Below, one piece after another: positions 53,401 to 62,607 of a stretch of 64,000 nucleotides of DNA. Positions within the stretch are counted from its first letter, which is position 1, and each line of letters begins with the position of its first letter. This DNA comes from a gamma proteobacterium symbiont of Ctena orbiculata (GTDB lineage: Bacteria > Pseudomonadota > Gammaproteobacteria > Chromatiales > Chromatiaceae). The DNA lies in NCBI GenBank assembly GCA_003058525.1, contig QBVD01000065.1, positions 1 to 64,000 of the forward strand, written 5' to 3'. The notes beneath the pieces are model-generated. The model was not told the origin of the DNA. It was given only the letters and a program-made list of their open reading frames with translations, and searched no databases. Made by a program: the position numbers and the translations under genes.

Positions 53401-55878
53401 CTATTTAGGAAAAAGGATAACTTCAACCCGTCTTGTTTTTCGTCTGGCATCGATGCTTTCCAGCCGTATACCACCATTTTCTACTGGACCGACTGCTGCA
53501 ACGCGCAACCGGTCATCGGCAATGCCGCGTATGGAGAAATATTCTTTTACCTCTTCTGCACGCTTCAGTGACAGGCGATAATTATAGTTTCCACTTCCTT
53601 GGGCATCGGCATAACCGGTAATTTTCAAAAAGTTGTTCTCATCAAGCAACATCTTATTGCGGATGGATTTCAATAGTGGTTTATAGTCGGAAGATATGTC
53701 GGAGGTATTGAAATCGAAATAGACAATATAACGCTTGGCCAATTCGATATTGTGAAACGAGCTGATATCTGATTCACCCATCTCAAGAGGGATGGCGTTA
53801 GAAGCCACTGTTTCTCTGACCTCGTGTTTGGCTTCCAAAGCATCGATCATTTTTGCTGATTGAGAAGGCACTGTTGTCTCGTCATTTGCAATTTGTTGCA
53901 AATTCATTGAAAAATCATCAGACTGATTAATCTCATGAGCTTCTGTGCCACTTACTTCTTGAGTAACGGTCAGATCCTGCTCGGGTGAGGTTGCGTGAAT
54001 CTCTATAACTTGTTTTGCAGTCTTATCCAGGTCTGGAGAATTGGAGGGCGCTTTGTCTTGTGTGTCCTCTTGATTCAATGGAGGTACAACTTGCTTTGAG
54101 ATATCAGTCAAATCTGATTGTTGTATCTCAGCTTTATTGAAAAAAAGGCTGATCCGGTCAGGAAATATTTGTATTGCCAGTAATCCCATCACACCGATGG
54201 AGACCAATGTGATCACATGAATGATGGATCTTTTCAGAGTCACAACCTTGTCGGAGACCTTTCGAGGGTGATTGGACTCATCGTTGCCATTGGCAGTGAT
54301 GTCCGGACAATCCTCAACCCAGACTGCAGGTATGCTCAGATTGTCATCGACTGCGGTACTATGATCCATCTTCAGAATCGACCTGTCCGGCAGTGTGGTA
54401 TCGGATAGCGTGGTTGCGCCCTGATGAAGGTTTTTGTTGGGTTGTATTGTGTTGTTGCCGCTGGACATGAACCAGACCCCTCCCCAGTGGTGCTCACTAT
54501 CCTTGAAGACTTCTCCACCAACAGGCTGAGTGGTTGATTGCAATTTGGATGATTCAGCGGTGATGATTGATTCCTGTTGTCTACTACCGGGAAAAAGTGT
54601 GTCCATATCCGAGGGGTTAATTGCTCCGTTCCAGATTTCATCGGCATTGGGGAGTGTTAGCTCGGGTCCAGGTCCCTTGTCATGAATCCCGGATTCCTCA
54701 GTTTGCGCATTACAATCGCGCGCTTGATCGGTTTTTGCTGTGTTTGTACCTGTCTCCGGATCGACTTCTATTAATGTTTCTCTTGGCGTGTCATCACGCC
54801 ACATAAACCATTCGGATTCAGGTTTCTTTAGTTCAATATCACTCTCAGGAGCCATGTTATCGTTTGCCGGTGTGAGGGAATGACTGGTGGATTGGTTGGC
54901 TGTGGAAATGCTGTCTTGCTGCTCAATGGGCCAGTGATTACGCTCCTTTGGCGGCATGGAAATCCCTGATTGGTTGGCGATGGCTTGGTGTGTTATTTGC
55001 TGCTTTTTTTCAGCACGATAGTTACTGGCAAAACATTCGAAACTCTCTTCGCCGGTCAAGCTAATACGCTGCTGGTCAACCAGTTCTTCTATGACGGTTA
55101 ATGCATCTTCGCCGGTCAGGTTATGTTTCTCTTCAAGATAGGCTAAAAGCAACAGGTGGCTCATCAAGTGGTTGATATTTCTGGGTACACCCTGAGAAGC
55201 CATGTGAATTAGATGGAAGACCTCATCCGCTATCTGTGGGTCACTCTGCCAGCCTGCATGCTCTAGTCGATGAATAATGTACGCCTGGGTCTGTTCCGGG
55301 GGTAGAGAATCGATCTGGCAGATTGCAATCAGTCTTTGTTGGATATGCTCCATATCCGGACCCAGCAAGAGCCGGCGCAGATCTTCATGGCCGGCCAGGA
55401 TTACTTGCAAAAGGGAGTGCTTTCCCTGTTGCAGATTGGATAATAAACGCAGTTCCTCCAATCCGTTCGAGGAGAGATTCTGTGCTTCATCGAGGAATAG
55501 AATCGACTGTTTTCCCTTTTCATGCAATGTTGAAAGGTGTTTATGTATAACGGTCAGCAGGGTTGCCTTATTGTAGCTCTCAGCGGGAAATCCATATTCC
55601 AGCGCCACCTTTCTCAGGAGTTCTTCTGCCTGCAGTTGGCTGGTTACGAGGTTGAGGGTGTGGTAGCTGGTTTCATCGAGTTCCGAGATGACATCCCTGA
55701 TCAAGGTCGTTTTACCAGAACCGGGTTGACCGGTTATCAAGACGAATCCTTCACCTTGTTCCAGTGCATAGGCAAGATGTGCAGAGGCGCGCAGATAGTT
55801 TTTGTGAGCATAGCGAAACTTCTCATCAGCACTCAGTCTGAAGGGTGTATCCTTGAATCCAAAATATGACTCGTACAT
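53401..55878 (-). CDS. ExeA/GspA-type AAA ATPase fused to OmpA peptidoglycan-binding domain
   Basis: About 825 residues. N-terminal ExeA-like AAA domain (about 1-270): MYESYFGFKDTPFRL start, Walker A GQPGSGKTTL, Walker B SILFLDEAQNLSS. Then a long, polar, low-complexity linker; one TM helix (about 570-590: VITLVSIGVMGLLAIQIF); and a C-terminal OmpA domain (about 715-825) with TGYADAQGSGNYNYRLSLKRAEEVKEYFSIRGI, the N-x2-L-S-x2-R-A pattern. The ATPase is cytosolic and the OmpA domain periplasmic. Start at 55878 fits the family; the frame also extends ten residues upstream to a GTG at 55908. Fusions of these two domains are uncommon. Confidence 0.85.
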   Translation of the reverse strand: MYESYFGFKDTPFRLSADEKFRYAHKNYLRASAHLAYALEQGEGFVLITGQPGSGKTTLIRDVISELDETSYHTLNLVTSQLQAEELLRKVALEYGFPAESYNKATLLTVIHKHLSTLHEKGKQSILFLDEAQNLSSNGLEELRLLSNLQQGKHSLLQVILAGHEDLRRLLLGPDMEHIQQRLIAICQIDSLPPEQTQAYIIHRLEHAGWQSDPQIADEVFHLIHMASQGVPRNINHLMSHLLLLAYLEEKHNLTGEDALTVIEELVDQQRISLTGEESFECFASNYRAEKKQQITHQAIANQSGISMPPKERNHWPIEQQDSISTANQSTSHSLTPANDNMAPESDIELKKPESEWFMWRDDTPRETLIEVDPETGTNTAKTDQARDCNAQTEESGIHDKGPGPELTLPNADEIWNGAINPSDMDTLFPGSRQQESIITAESSKLQSTTQPVGGEVFKDSEHHWGGVWFMSSGNNTIQPNKNLHQGATTLSDTTLPDRSILKMDHSTAVDDNLSIPAVWVEDCPDITANGNDESNHPRKVSDKVVTLKRSIIHVITLVSIGVMGLLAIQIFPDRISLFFNKAEIQQSDLTDISKQVVPPLNQEDTQDKAPSNSPDLDKTAKQVIEIHATSPEQDLTVTQEVSGTEAHEINQSDDFSMNLQQIANDETTVPSQSAKMIDALEAKHEVRETVASNAIPLEMGESDISSFHNIELAKRYIVYFDFNTSDISSDYKPLLKSIRNKMLLDENNFLKITGYADAQGSGNYNYRLSLKRAEEVKEYFSIRGIADDRLRVAAVGPVENGGIRLESIDARRKTRRVEVILFPK

Positions 55879-55908
55879 TTCGCTAGATATCCACGAATGT
55901 TCCATCAC

Positions 55909-56286
55909 TCTGTCAATCTCTGAGTCTACGCCATAGCGGCAATGCTTGAAAAGACCATATCGGTGAAAATAACCGTGTTGGAATGTTAATTCTTTATAAC
56001 TTCAGTGGTTTAAATTGGTCATGGACGATACAGAGTGGATGAGTCCAAATAGGTCTTTGTATTGTGACCGACATCACAGCAACTGGCTTGTCCGGGAGAG
56101 CAGGAAATGCATGGAAGGGTAAAGACATGACGCAGGTTTTCATGGGCCCCGAGAGGGAAGGTCATCCACCTCGCGGTGACGGCTGTCGATTAATTTGTAG
56201 CCTCATTGTATGTGGATGGCTGATCTGCTCATTGCGCAGACTTTAACAAGCTGAAATAACAGAAACATTAAAAATTGTAAATCGAG
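55909..56286. other. Spacer between two minus-strand genes
   Basis: About 378 bp, no supportable gene. An open frame of 60 codons on the plus strand (56064-56246) has no ribosome site or family resemblance. Confidence 0.5.
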
Positions 56287-56922
56287 TTACTGACTTAATT
56301 GATTGAATATACTGTGGGCGTCGAGTATTTCCTGGGCAAGTTCGATCACTCTTCGGCGCTCTGACCGTGCCTTGCTGCGTAACAACTCGTATGCACTGTC
56401 GCGATTCAGGTTGTAGCGTTCCATTAAGATACCGACAACGATATTAATTGCTTTTTCTGTCTTTAATGACTTGCTGCATCGTTGCTCTTCCTTGTGCAGA
56501 TATCTGATTTGTCTGGCGCAGTTCAATGCTGATTCGATACCGGAAAGCAGGATGGTGTGGTCATCACTATTGACAACAAATCCTAGAGAACTCTGACCCT
56601 CATCAAGCTTTGGCTGAATATCATTAAAATGCTGCAGAAGAAATACATAGGCAGATCCTGAAGCCAGCAATGCACTGGTTAATTCAATGAGCGAATGTTC
56701 CGGGATCCGTATATCCAGAATGACCAGGTCAGGCTTTTCGTTGATATTCAGTTGAGCAGCGATTTGAGTGTCATCTGCGGTGACTATCCTGTAGCCTAAT
56801 GACTTCAGTGTCACCGCCATAGCATCAGATGATGATTGATATTTGTCGACTATCAGCAATTTTGCCTTATTGTCCATCCTATTACAGGCTGAATCGGGTG
56901 TATCGATAAAGCCTGGCTCCAT
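56287..56922 (-). CDS. ANTAR-domain response regulator (NasT/AmiR-like)
   Basis: A 196-211-residue regulator: receiver-like N-terminal half (LLIVDKYQSSSDAMAVTLKSLGYRI, VILDIRIPEH) and a C-terminal ANTAR RNA-binding domain (EKAINIVVGILMERYNLNRDSAYELLRSKARSERRRVIELAQEIL). ANTAR proteins relieve transcription termination by binding paired stem-loops in leader RNAs. Whether the receiver is phosphorylated is unclear because the surrounding residues are diverged. The longer start (56922) or ATG 56877 are both possible. No cognate kinase is adjacent. Confidence 0.8.
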   Translation of the reverse strand: MEPGFIDTPDSACNRMDNKAKLLIVDKYQSSSDAMAVTLKSLGYRIVTADDTQIAAQLNINEKPDLVILDIRIPEHSLIELTSALLASGSAYVFLLQHFNDIQPKLDEGQSSLGFVVNSDDHTILLSGIESALNCARQIRYLHKEEQRCSKSLKTEKAINIVVGILMERYNLNRDSAYELLRSKARSERRRVIELAQEILDAHSIFNQLSQ

Positions 56923-57082
56923 TGTAAAAAAAGAATTTACTATCTGTGGTGAAAATTAACCATGACGTCTGTCAGTTGCCGGTACTATTTTAAGATTATT
57001 TACACATTATTCTCCTTGAATGATCTGTAGCTTAATGTCCGAGTTGCATGTCATATCAATGCCCGGTATTTCCATAAAAAAA

Positions 57083-58900
57083 TTAGGTGTTACAGGTTGA
57101 ATCAGTTTCCTTAATATCCACCCGAATTAATGGTGTCTGTCCCGGAGGTTGTTGCGCAAGCAGCTTCTCCAGCTCCAAACCGTTCAACGGATGGCTGATA
57201 TAACTGCCTTGTGCAAGATCACACCCGAACTTTTTCAAGCACTCCAGCTGTTCGGCGTTTTCTATACCCTCTGCAATGACACGAAGCGAGAGGTTGTGCC
57301 CCATATTGATGATGGTTCTGACCAGCAGCCTGTCGCATTCGCTGGATTTGATGTCACAGATATAGGAGCGGTCAATTCTTATTTTATCGATGGGATAACG
57401 CTTGATATAGTTTAATGAAGCAAAGCCGGCGCCGAAATCATCGATAGTGAGTCGTACACCAAGTTGACTGATTCTGGAAAGTGACTTAAGTGCTTCTTGC
57501 ATTTTTTCAATAAGCACGCTGCCGGTGATTTCCAATTCAAGTGAGGATTCCGGTAAATTATATAAACTCAGTGCACGTTGAATTTGTGTGTCAAGTTTAC
57601 CTGTTGAAAGCAGGATGCCTGGAATTTTCAGTGCAATACGCAGATCGATATCAAACTTATGGCGCCAGGCAGCCAATTGATTACATGCTGTGTCGAGGGT
57701 CCAGCTGCCAAGTTCATGTATCAAGCCACTCTCTTCTGCAATGGGTATGAATTTGATTGGAGGTATGACGCCCATGTCATGATGGTGCCAGTGAGGCATT
57801 ACTTCGATGACATTGATATGGTTGTTAATCAGGTCGATTTGCGGCTGGAATAGCAAGCTCACCGCTTGTTCACTAAGTGCCCTGCGAAGCTCTTCCCGCA
57901 GATAAACACGATTATTATGCAATTCACCCATCTCTGAGGTGTAGAATGCGTAACAGTTTTTCCCTTTATCTTTTGCCTGGTACATTGCAGTGTCGGCATG
58001 TCTGATCATATTCTCACAATTATCCCCATGTTCCGGAAACAGACAGATCCCGGTGCTGGTGCTGATGTATATTTCATGGTCGTCTATCCTGAAGGGTTTT
58101 TTGAATGTTGCGATAACTTTTTTGGCGACGTTCTCAACCTGTCCCTTGTCTGAGATTCTGGAAAGAATGACAGTGAACTCGTCACCGCCAAAACGGGCAA
58201 TAGTATCCGATTCCCGTAGCGTATCCGTTAAACGGCGGGCTACCGCACTCAATAGTTGATCGCCAATTGAATGACCAAGCGAATCGTTGATATCCTTGAA
58301 ATGGTCCAGGTCGAGAAAAAAGAGTGCGACCATCAGCCTTTCCCTTATTGCCTGGGAAATACTCAGTTCGAGCCGATCTGAGAAGAGCTCCCGATTAGGT
58401 AGACCGGTCAGGTTGTCGTAGTAAGCCATATGGTGGATCTGATTCTTGATCGCTTCCTGGTGGCTTATGTCGGAAAATATCCCCAGATAGTGGGTCGGTT
58501 CACCCCGCGTGTCTGCAATGGTTTCGATCGACAGACACTCGGGGTAGATCTCGCCATTTTTTCTTCGATTCCAGATGATTCCCTGCCAATGGCCTTTTTC
58601 ATTCAAGTCATTCCACATCTGACAGTAAAAGTCTCTGCCATGCCGTCCCGAAGAGAGTATACGAGGCGTCTTGCCCAAGGCTTCATCTCTGGTATATCCC
58701 GTTACCCTGGTGAAGGCTTTATTGATCTCCACGATATTCAATTCAAGGTCGGTAACAAGGATTCCGTCCTTGAATAAGGTGACGATACGCTCAGCCAAGC
58801 CTGTATCCGACTGGGTTGCTTTAGGTTTTCCTCTGATCTGGGACCGGCCTTTGCTTGATCGCCCTTTGGACCGACTGAGAACCTGTGTCCGTTTTCTCAT
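57083..58900 (-). CDS. PAS-GGDEF-EAL protein with degenerate EAL domain
   Basis: A 605-residue cytosolic protein: PAS (about 35-150, ITRVTGYTRDEALGKTPRILSSGRH), GGDEF (about 165-320, RFGGDEFTVILS intact) and an EAL-type domain (about 335-590). The EAL residues are altered: the EAL signature reads EVM, the following Arg is His, the SVNxS Asn is replaced in LKIPG, and the ELTES Glu is Gly (ITGS). DDFGAGFASL is kept. It probably makes but does not cleave c-di-GMP. Basic N-terminal tail (RKRTQVLSRSKGRSSKGR). No TM helices, so the PAS sensor is internal. Confidence 0.85.
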   Translation of the reverse strand: MRKRTQVLSRSKGRSSKGRSQIRGKPKATQSDTGLAERIVTLFKDGILVTDLELNIVEINKAFTRVTGYTRDEALGKTPRILSSGRHGRDFYCQMWNDLNEKGHWQGIIWNRRKNGEIYPECLSIETIADTRGEPTHYLGIFSDISHQEAIKNQIHHMAYYDNLTGLPNRELFSDRLELSISQAIRERLMVALFFLDLDHFKDINDSLGHSIGDQLLSAVARRLTDTLRESDTIARFGGDEFTVILSRISDKGQVENVAKKVIATFKKPFRIDDHEIYISTSTGICLFPEHGDNCENMIRHADTAMYQAKDKGKNCYAFYTSEMGELHNNRVYLREELRRALSEQAVSLLFQPQIDLINNHINVIEVMPHWHHHDMGVIPPIKFIPIAEESGLIHELGSWTLDTACNQLAAWRHKFDIDLRIALKIPGILLSTGKLDTQIQRALSLYNLPESSLELEITGSVLIEKMQEALKSLSRISQLGVRLTIDDFGAGFASLNYIKRYPIDKIRIDRSYICDIKSSECDRLLVRTIINMGHNLSLRVIAEGIENAEQLECLKKFGCDLAQGSYISHPLNGLELEKLLAQQPPGQTPLIRVDIKETDSTCNT

Positions 58901-59495
58901 CCACTATCTCCGTGCATCCTGTCCATCATCCACTCGAATACCGCCACCAATGGCACGCACACGTGCGCATCCAACTGCCTGTATGCCTCGTTGAGGTAAG
59001 CAGTTTATCTATCGGCGGGGTAAAGGCCGTGAAGTGGGGAGCGCCCGCCTGGGGGCGTTCCAAAAGAATCTGGCGGGGATAAGGCCAAATATATCTATAG
59101 AATCTATAGTTTTAGGGTAACTGTGATTATCTATAAAAAAGTAGGGCTATTTCAAGTCTCAGTTAAGTTGAGAGAGCTCTGAACAAGCCAGGGCGAGTCA
59201 GATTGTGAAAAAACTTCCTCTCCAAGGCTTTAACTGCCGGTCTATTGTCGAAAATACAGCATAGAGCGCTACTTCCGATCATTAAACAGCCCACCATGAA
59301 TTGTTAAATATTTGACAACATTTGTGGATCATTTGGTTGAGGTGGTGCAGGGCTAAGCGGAGAGACGCGCCACACCCAGGGTGAATTCAATACGAATGCG
59401 CTACACATTAGCAGTTTGCTTGCCATAGAATGGATGAACAGCAATGCTGTATTTCCATGCAGATTATCCATACCAACCAACCCTGGGCCGTTAAA
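58901..59495. other. AT-rich gene-free region
   Basis: About 595 bp between divergent genes. Contains a G+C-rich hairpin near 59037-59062 (GAGCGCCC/GGGCGTTC) with no T-tract and AT-rich DNA beyond 59080. No gene found on either strand. Confidence 0.5.
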
Positions 59496-60290
59496 ATGAA
59501 CACACAATCCTATAAATTCCTTGATCTTGAGTTGATCGAGCAGGGAACCTATCTTCTGACCTTAAACAGGCCCGCCAGCCTGAATGCCCTCAACGCTGAA
59601 ACATTCAGGGAGTTTGCGCTGGCACTGGATGAGGTTGCGGACGATGCTAAGGCACGGGTGCTGTTGATTACAGGGGCGGGTGAGAAGGCATTTGTCGCGG
59701 GGGCCGATATCAGTGAAATGCAAGATAAATCGGCAGTGGAGGGGATGGCCTTTTCTCAAACCGCTATGACGCTATTCCGCCGGCTCGAGATGCTGCCAAT
59801 ACCGGTGATCGCCGTCATCAACGGCTACTGCCTCGGCGGCGGCTGCGAACTGGCCATGGCTTGTGATTGGATCATCGCCTCGGAAAATGCCGTGTTTGGT
59901 CAACCGGAAGTCAATTTGGGGATCACTCCCGGTTTTGGCGCCACCCAGAGATTATCCAGACTCATCGGTCCCGCCAGGGCCATGGAAATGATCGTCAGCG
60001 GTCGTCATGTCGATGCGAATGAGGCCCTGACCTGGGGCCTCATCAACCATGTCTACCCGCAGGATAAGCTGATGGATGAGGCCCTTTCCATGGCCGGCAC
60101 GATCTGTCAAAAAGGCCCGCTGGCGGTTCATTTGAGTAAACAGGCCATCGTCAGGGGACAGGATCTCGACCTGGATAGCGGTTGCCAGATCGAAAGCCAG
60201 GCATTCGGTCTCTGTTTCTCTTCCGCAGACCAGAAAGAGGGCATGGCGGCGTTTCTGGAAAAACGCAAACCTGAGTTCAAGGGGGCCTAA
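59496..60290 (+). CDS. Enoyl-CoA hydratase/isomerase family protein
   Basis: A 264-residue crotonase-fold enzyme: AGADISEM forms part of the CoA oxyanion hole, NGYCLGGGCELAMACDWIIAS has one oxyanion-hole glycine, and the catalytic Glu is in FGQPEVNLGITPGFGATQRLSRLIG. It hydrates 2-enoyl-CoA in beta-oxidation or a related acyl-CoA pathway. ATG 59496 fits the family N-terminus (MNTQSYKFLDLELIEQG); the frame extends upstream to 59430 without family resemblance. Encoded alone. Confidence 0.88.
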   Translation: MNTQSYKFLDLELIEQGTYLLTLNRPASLNALNAETFREFALALDEVADDAKARVLLITGAGEKAFVAGADISEMQDKSAVEGMAFSQTAMTLFRRLEMLPIPVIAVINGYCLGGGCELAMACDWIIASENAVFGQPEVNLGITPGFGATQRLSRLIGPARAMEMIVSGRHVDANEALTWGLINHVYPQDKLMDEALSMAGTICQKGPLAVHLSKQAIVRGQDLDLDSGCQIESQAFGLCFSSADQKEGMAAFLEKRKPEFKGA

Positions 60291-60509
60291 TAAACCGTCT
60301 GGCGGAACTACAAGCTGCCGTGTGACATCCAGGGTATCTCAAAAATAAGTACTCTGCTAAAGATTTGATTTTTAATGTCGATTATAGAGATGTCATGTGT
60401 ATCTCTGAGCCGTCAGGCGCAAGTTTCGAATTCCAGGTAGGGAGATTCTGATCACAGTGAAGTGAAAGTATGAGTCAAGAGTGAACTGGCGACTTTCAAA
60501 AATTCACAA

Positions 60510-62177
60510 ATGGTGATTGCAATGTCATTTCTTCATAATCTTCCTATTAAACTACGTCTCTATATCATGGTCGGTTTGGTGCTGTGTGTGGCGCTCTTCG
60601 TGGGACTGATTGGTCTCAATGGCATGCGCAACGCCGCTCATGCCATCGATGAGCTATACAACCAAGACATGGCGTATATGCAGGCACTGGGGGCTATTCT
60701 GGAAGCGGCCGAGGAGAGCCGGTCGCAGGTCCTGCTCTCGTTGCAGCATGACCCGGACTCCTCCTTCTCCTCGATGCATGACCATCCTGTGACGGTGCAT
60801 ATTGAACAAATCGATCATAACGTCAAGGAGATCGATAAACATTGGGCGGAATTCATGAACTCTCACCTGGATGCCGAGGAGAAGCGGTTGGCGGATGTTT
60901 TTCAGGCTGAATTGGTGAAATTCGAAAAGGAGGCGTTGGAAAAGATCGAGGAAGGCATCAGGACGGGGCACTATCATGAGGCTGAAAGTCTAGTATTGGG
61001 CGTGGTTAACCCTGTCATGAAGGAGATGAAGGGGACTATTGAATCCCTGATCAAGCTCCAGGAAGAGGAGGCCGCAGCGTTTTTCACCGAGTCCGGCGAG
61101 AACTACCACTCCATGATCACCTGGGTTGTCGTCAGTTTAGCTGTCGGTGCGATCATCAGTCTAGTGCTTGCCTATCACACGATTACCACGATTACACAGG
61201 GCGTCAACCAGATTGAGTTGAAGGCCAAACAGCTGTCAGATGGCGATCTGGGAGCGCGGGTGGAATATAGCAACAAGGATGAGCTCGGTCGCATTGCCAC
61301 TGCCTTCAACAAAATGGCGGATAAATTCCATGACACCATCAATGAGGTCAAGGATTCGGTAACTCAGCTTGCCGCGGCAGCTGAGGAGACCTCTACGGTG
61401 ACCACCCAGACCACACAAGGTATCAGCCAACAATTAACAGAGACCAGTCAAGTGGCCACGGCGATGAACGAGATGAGCGCCACGGTACAGGAGGTGGCGC
61501 GCAACGCCGTCGATGCAGCTGAAGCGGCCCGTGAAGCGGACAATACTTTCCACCAGGGCAAGCAAGTGATCGATAAAGTGATCGACGCCATCGGTGAGTT
61601 GGCCAAAGAGGTGGAGCAGGCCGCAGGTGTGATCCAGCAGCTCGAATCCGAGAGTATGAACATCGGTTCGGTGCTCGATGTGATCAAGAGCATCGCTGAG
61701 CAGACCAACCTGCTGGCCCTCAATGCGGCAATAGAGGCGGCTCGGGCCGGTGAGCAGGGCCGTGGTTTCGCCGTGGTAGCGGATGAGGTTCGCACACTTG
61801 CCGGACGCACCCAGGAGTCTACCCAAGAGATCGAGGAGATGATCAGCAAGCTACAGGCCGGCGCCAATAATGCGGTGAAAGTGATGGCTGAGGGCAAGGA
61901 GATGACCCAGGTCGGCGTGGAGCAGGCCGCTGCCGCCGGTGAAGCGTTGGAGACCATAAACACCGCCGTTGAGCAGATCTCGAATATGAACACACAGATC
62001 GCCAGCGCGGCCGAGGAGCAGAACTCGGTCACCGAAGAGATCAACCGCAGTATCGTCAGCATCAATGAGGTGGCGGAGCAGTCGGCAGCAGGTGCCCAGC
62101 AGACATCTCAGGCAAGTAATGATCTGGCTAAATTGGCCGAACAGCTCAAGGGACTGGTAGAACTATTTAAAGTATGA
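60510..62177 (+). CDS. Methyl-accepting chemotaxis protein
   Basis: A 555-residue transmembrane chemoreceptor. TM1 at about 16-36, a four-helix-bundle periplasmic domain (about 40-205), TM2 about 208-230, HAMP (about 230-285), then the signalling domain with the hairpin tip [37 protein letters not shown]. No C-terminal NWETF pentapeptide, so it relies on other receptors or does not tether CheR. Ligand unknown. Two start candidates (60510, 60522) lie close together. Confidence 0.92.
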   Translation: MVIAMSFLHNLPIKLRLYIMVGLVLCVALFVGLIGLNGMRNAAHAIDELYNQDMAYMQALGAILEAAEESRSQVLLSLQHDPDSSFSSMHDHPVTVHIEQIDHNVKEIDKHWAEFMNSHLDAEEKRLADVFQAELVKFEKEALEKIEEGIRTGHYHEAESLVLGVVNPVMKEMKGTIESLIKLQEEEAAAFFTESGENYHSMITWVVVSLAVGAIISLVLAYHTITTITQGVNQIELKAKQLSDGDLGARVEYSNKDELGRIATAFNKMADKFHDTINEVKDSVTQLAAAAEETSTVTTQTTQGISQQLTETSQVATAMNEMSATVQEVARNAVDAAEAAREADNTFHQGKQVIDKVIDAIGELAKEVEQAAGVIQQLESESMNIGSVLDVIKSIAEQTNLLALNAAIEAARAGEQGRGFAVVADEVRTLAGRTQESTQEIEEMISKLQAGANNAVKVMAEGKEMTQVGVEQAAAAGEALETINTAVEQISNMNTQIASAAEEQNSVTEEINRSIVSINEVAEQSAAGAQQTSQASNDLAKLAEQLKGLVELFKV

Positions 62178-62193
62178 TCTGTTAATCATCAAG

Positions 62194-62218
62194 CCGCATT
62201 CGTACTTTTCGAATGCGG
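62194..62218 (+). terminator. Terminator-like hairpin after the chemoreceptor gene
   Basis: CCGCATTCG/CGAATGCGG, a 9-bp perfect stem with a 7-base loop, 16 bp past the MCP stop. The T-tract after it is weak (TTCATCT), so termination is probable but not certain. Confidence 0.6.
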
Positions 62219-62270
62219 TTCATCTAAATGTTCTTCTGACAGCTCCACGCGGATCCCGTCATTATATTCT

Positions 62271-62501
62271 TAGGGCCTGTTAACACTAATCCAATACGCC
62301 CTGTTGTGCCTGAAAAAGCGCCAATCAAGGCGCACCCCAAGGGCACTTCCTTCGGGGCGCAACCCGAAGGGCTGGGGCTGTTTTCGCCCCCAGCCGCGTT
62401 ATCATTCGCTCATGTAGAATGACTACACCTCGCTCATTCTGCCTTGCTGGGCACAAAAACAGCCCCAGCAGGGCGTATTGGATTAGTGTTAACAGGCCCT
62501 A
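62271..62501. mobile_element. MITE-like element, copy 2 (short form)
   Basis: A 231-bp element with perfect 32-bp terminal inverted repeats (start TAGGGCCTGTTAACACTAAT and AATACGCCCTG; end is the exact complement) and subterminal inverted repeats of GCTGGGGCTGTTTT. TA flanks both ends. It shares the interior with copy 1 without the repeated segment. It encodes no protein. Confidence 0.88.
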
Positions 62502-62607
62502 GTATGCAATTCAACAATTTGTACTTTATTGAGCATGATTATTAGCGGAATTTTGCGGTAATCGAAGTTTATTGGCGGCTAATCAATGACTCGATTCATG
62601 GCTGAGT

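Noticed and set aside
56064-56246. 60-codon frame with a hydrophobic tail
   Set aside because: No ribosome site and a low-complexity tail; likely chance.
59037-59062. G+C-rich hairpin as a terminator for the enoyl-CoA hydratase or the PAS-GGDEF gene
   Set aside because: It is upstream of both genes and lacks a T-tract on either strand.
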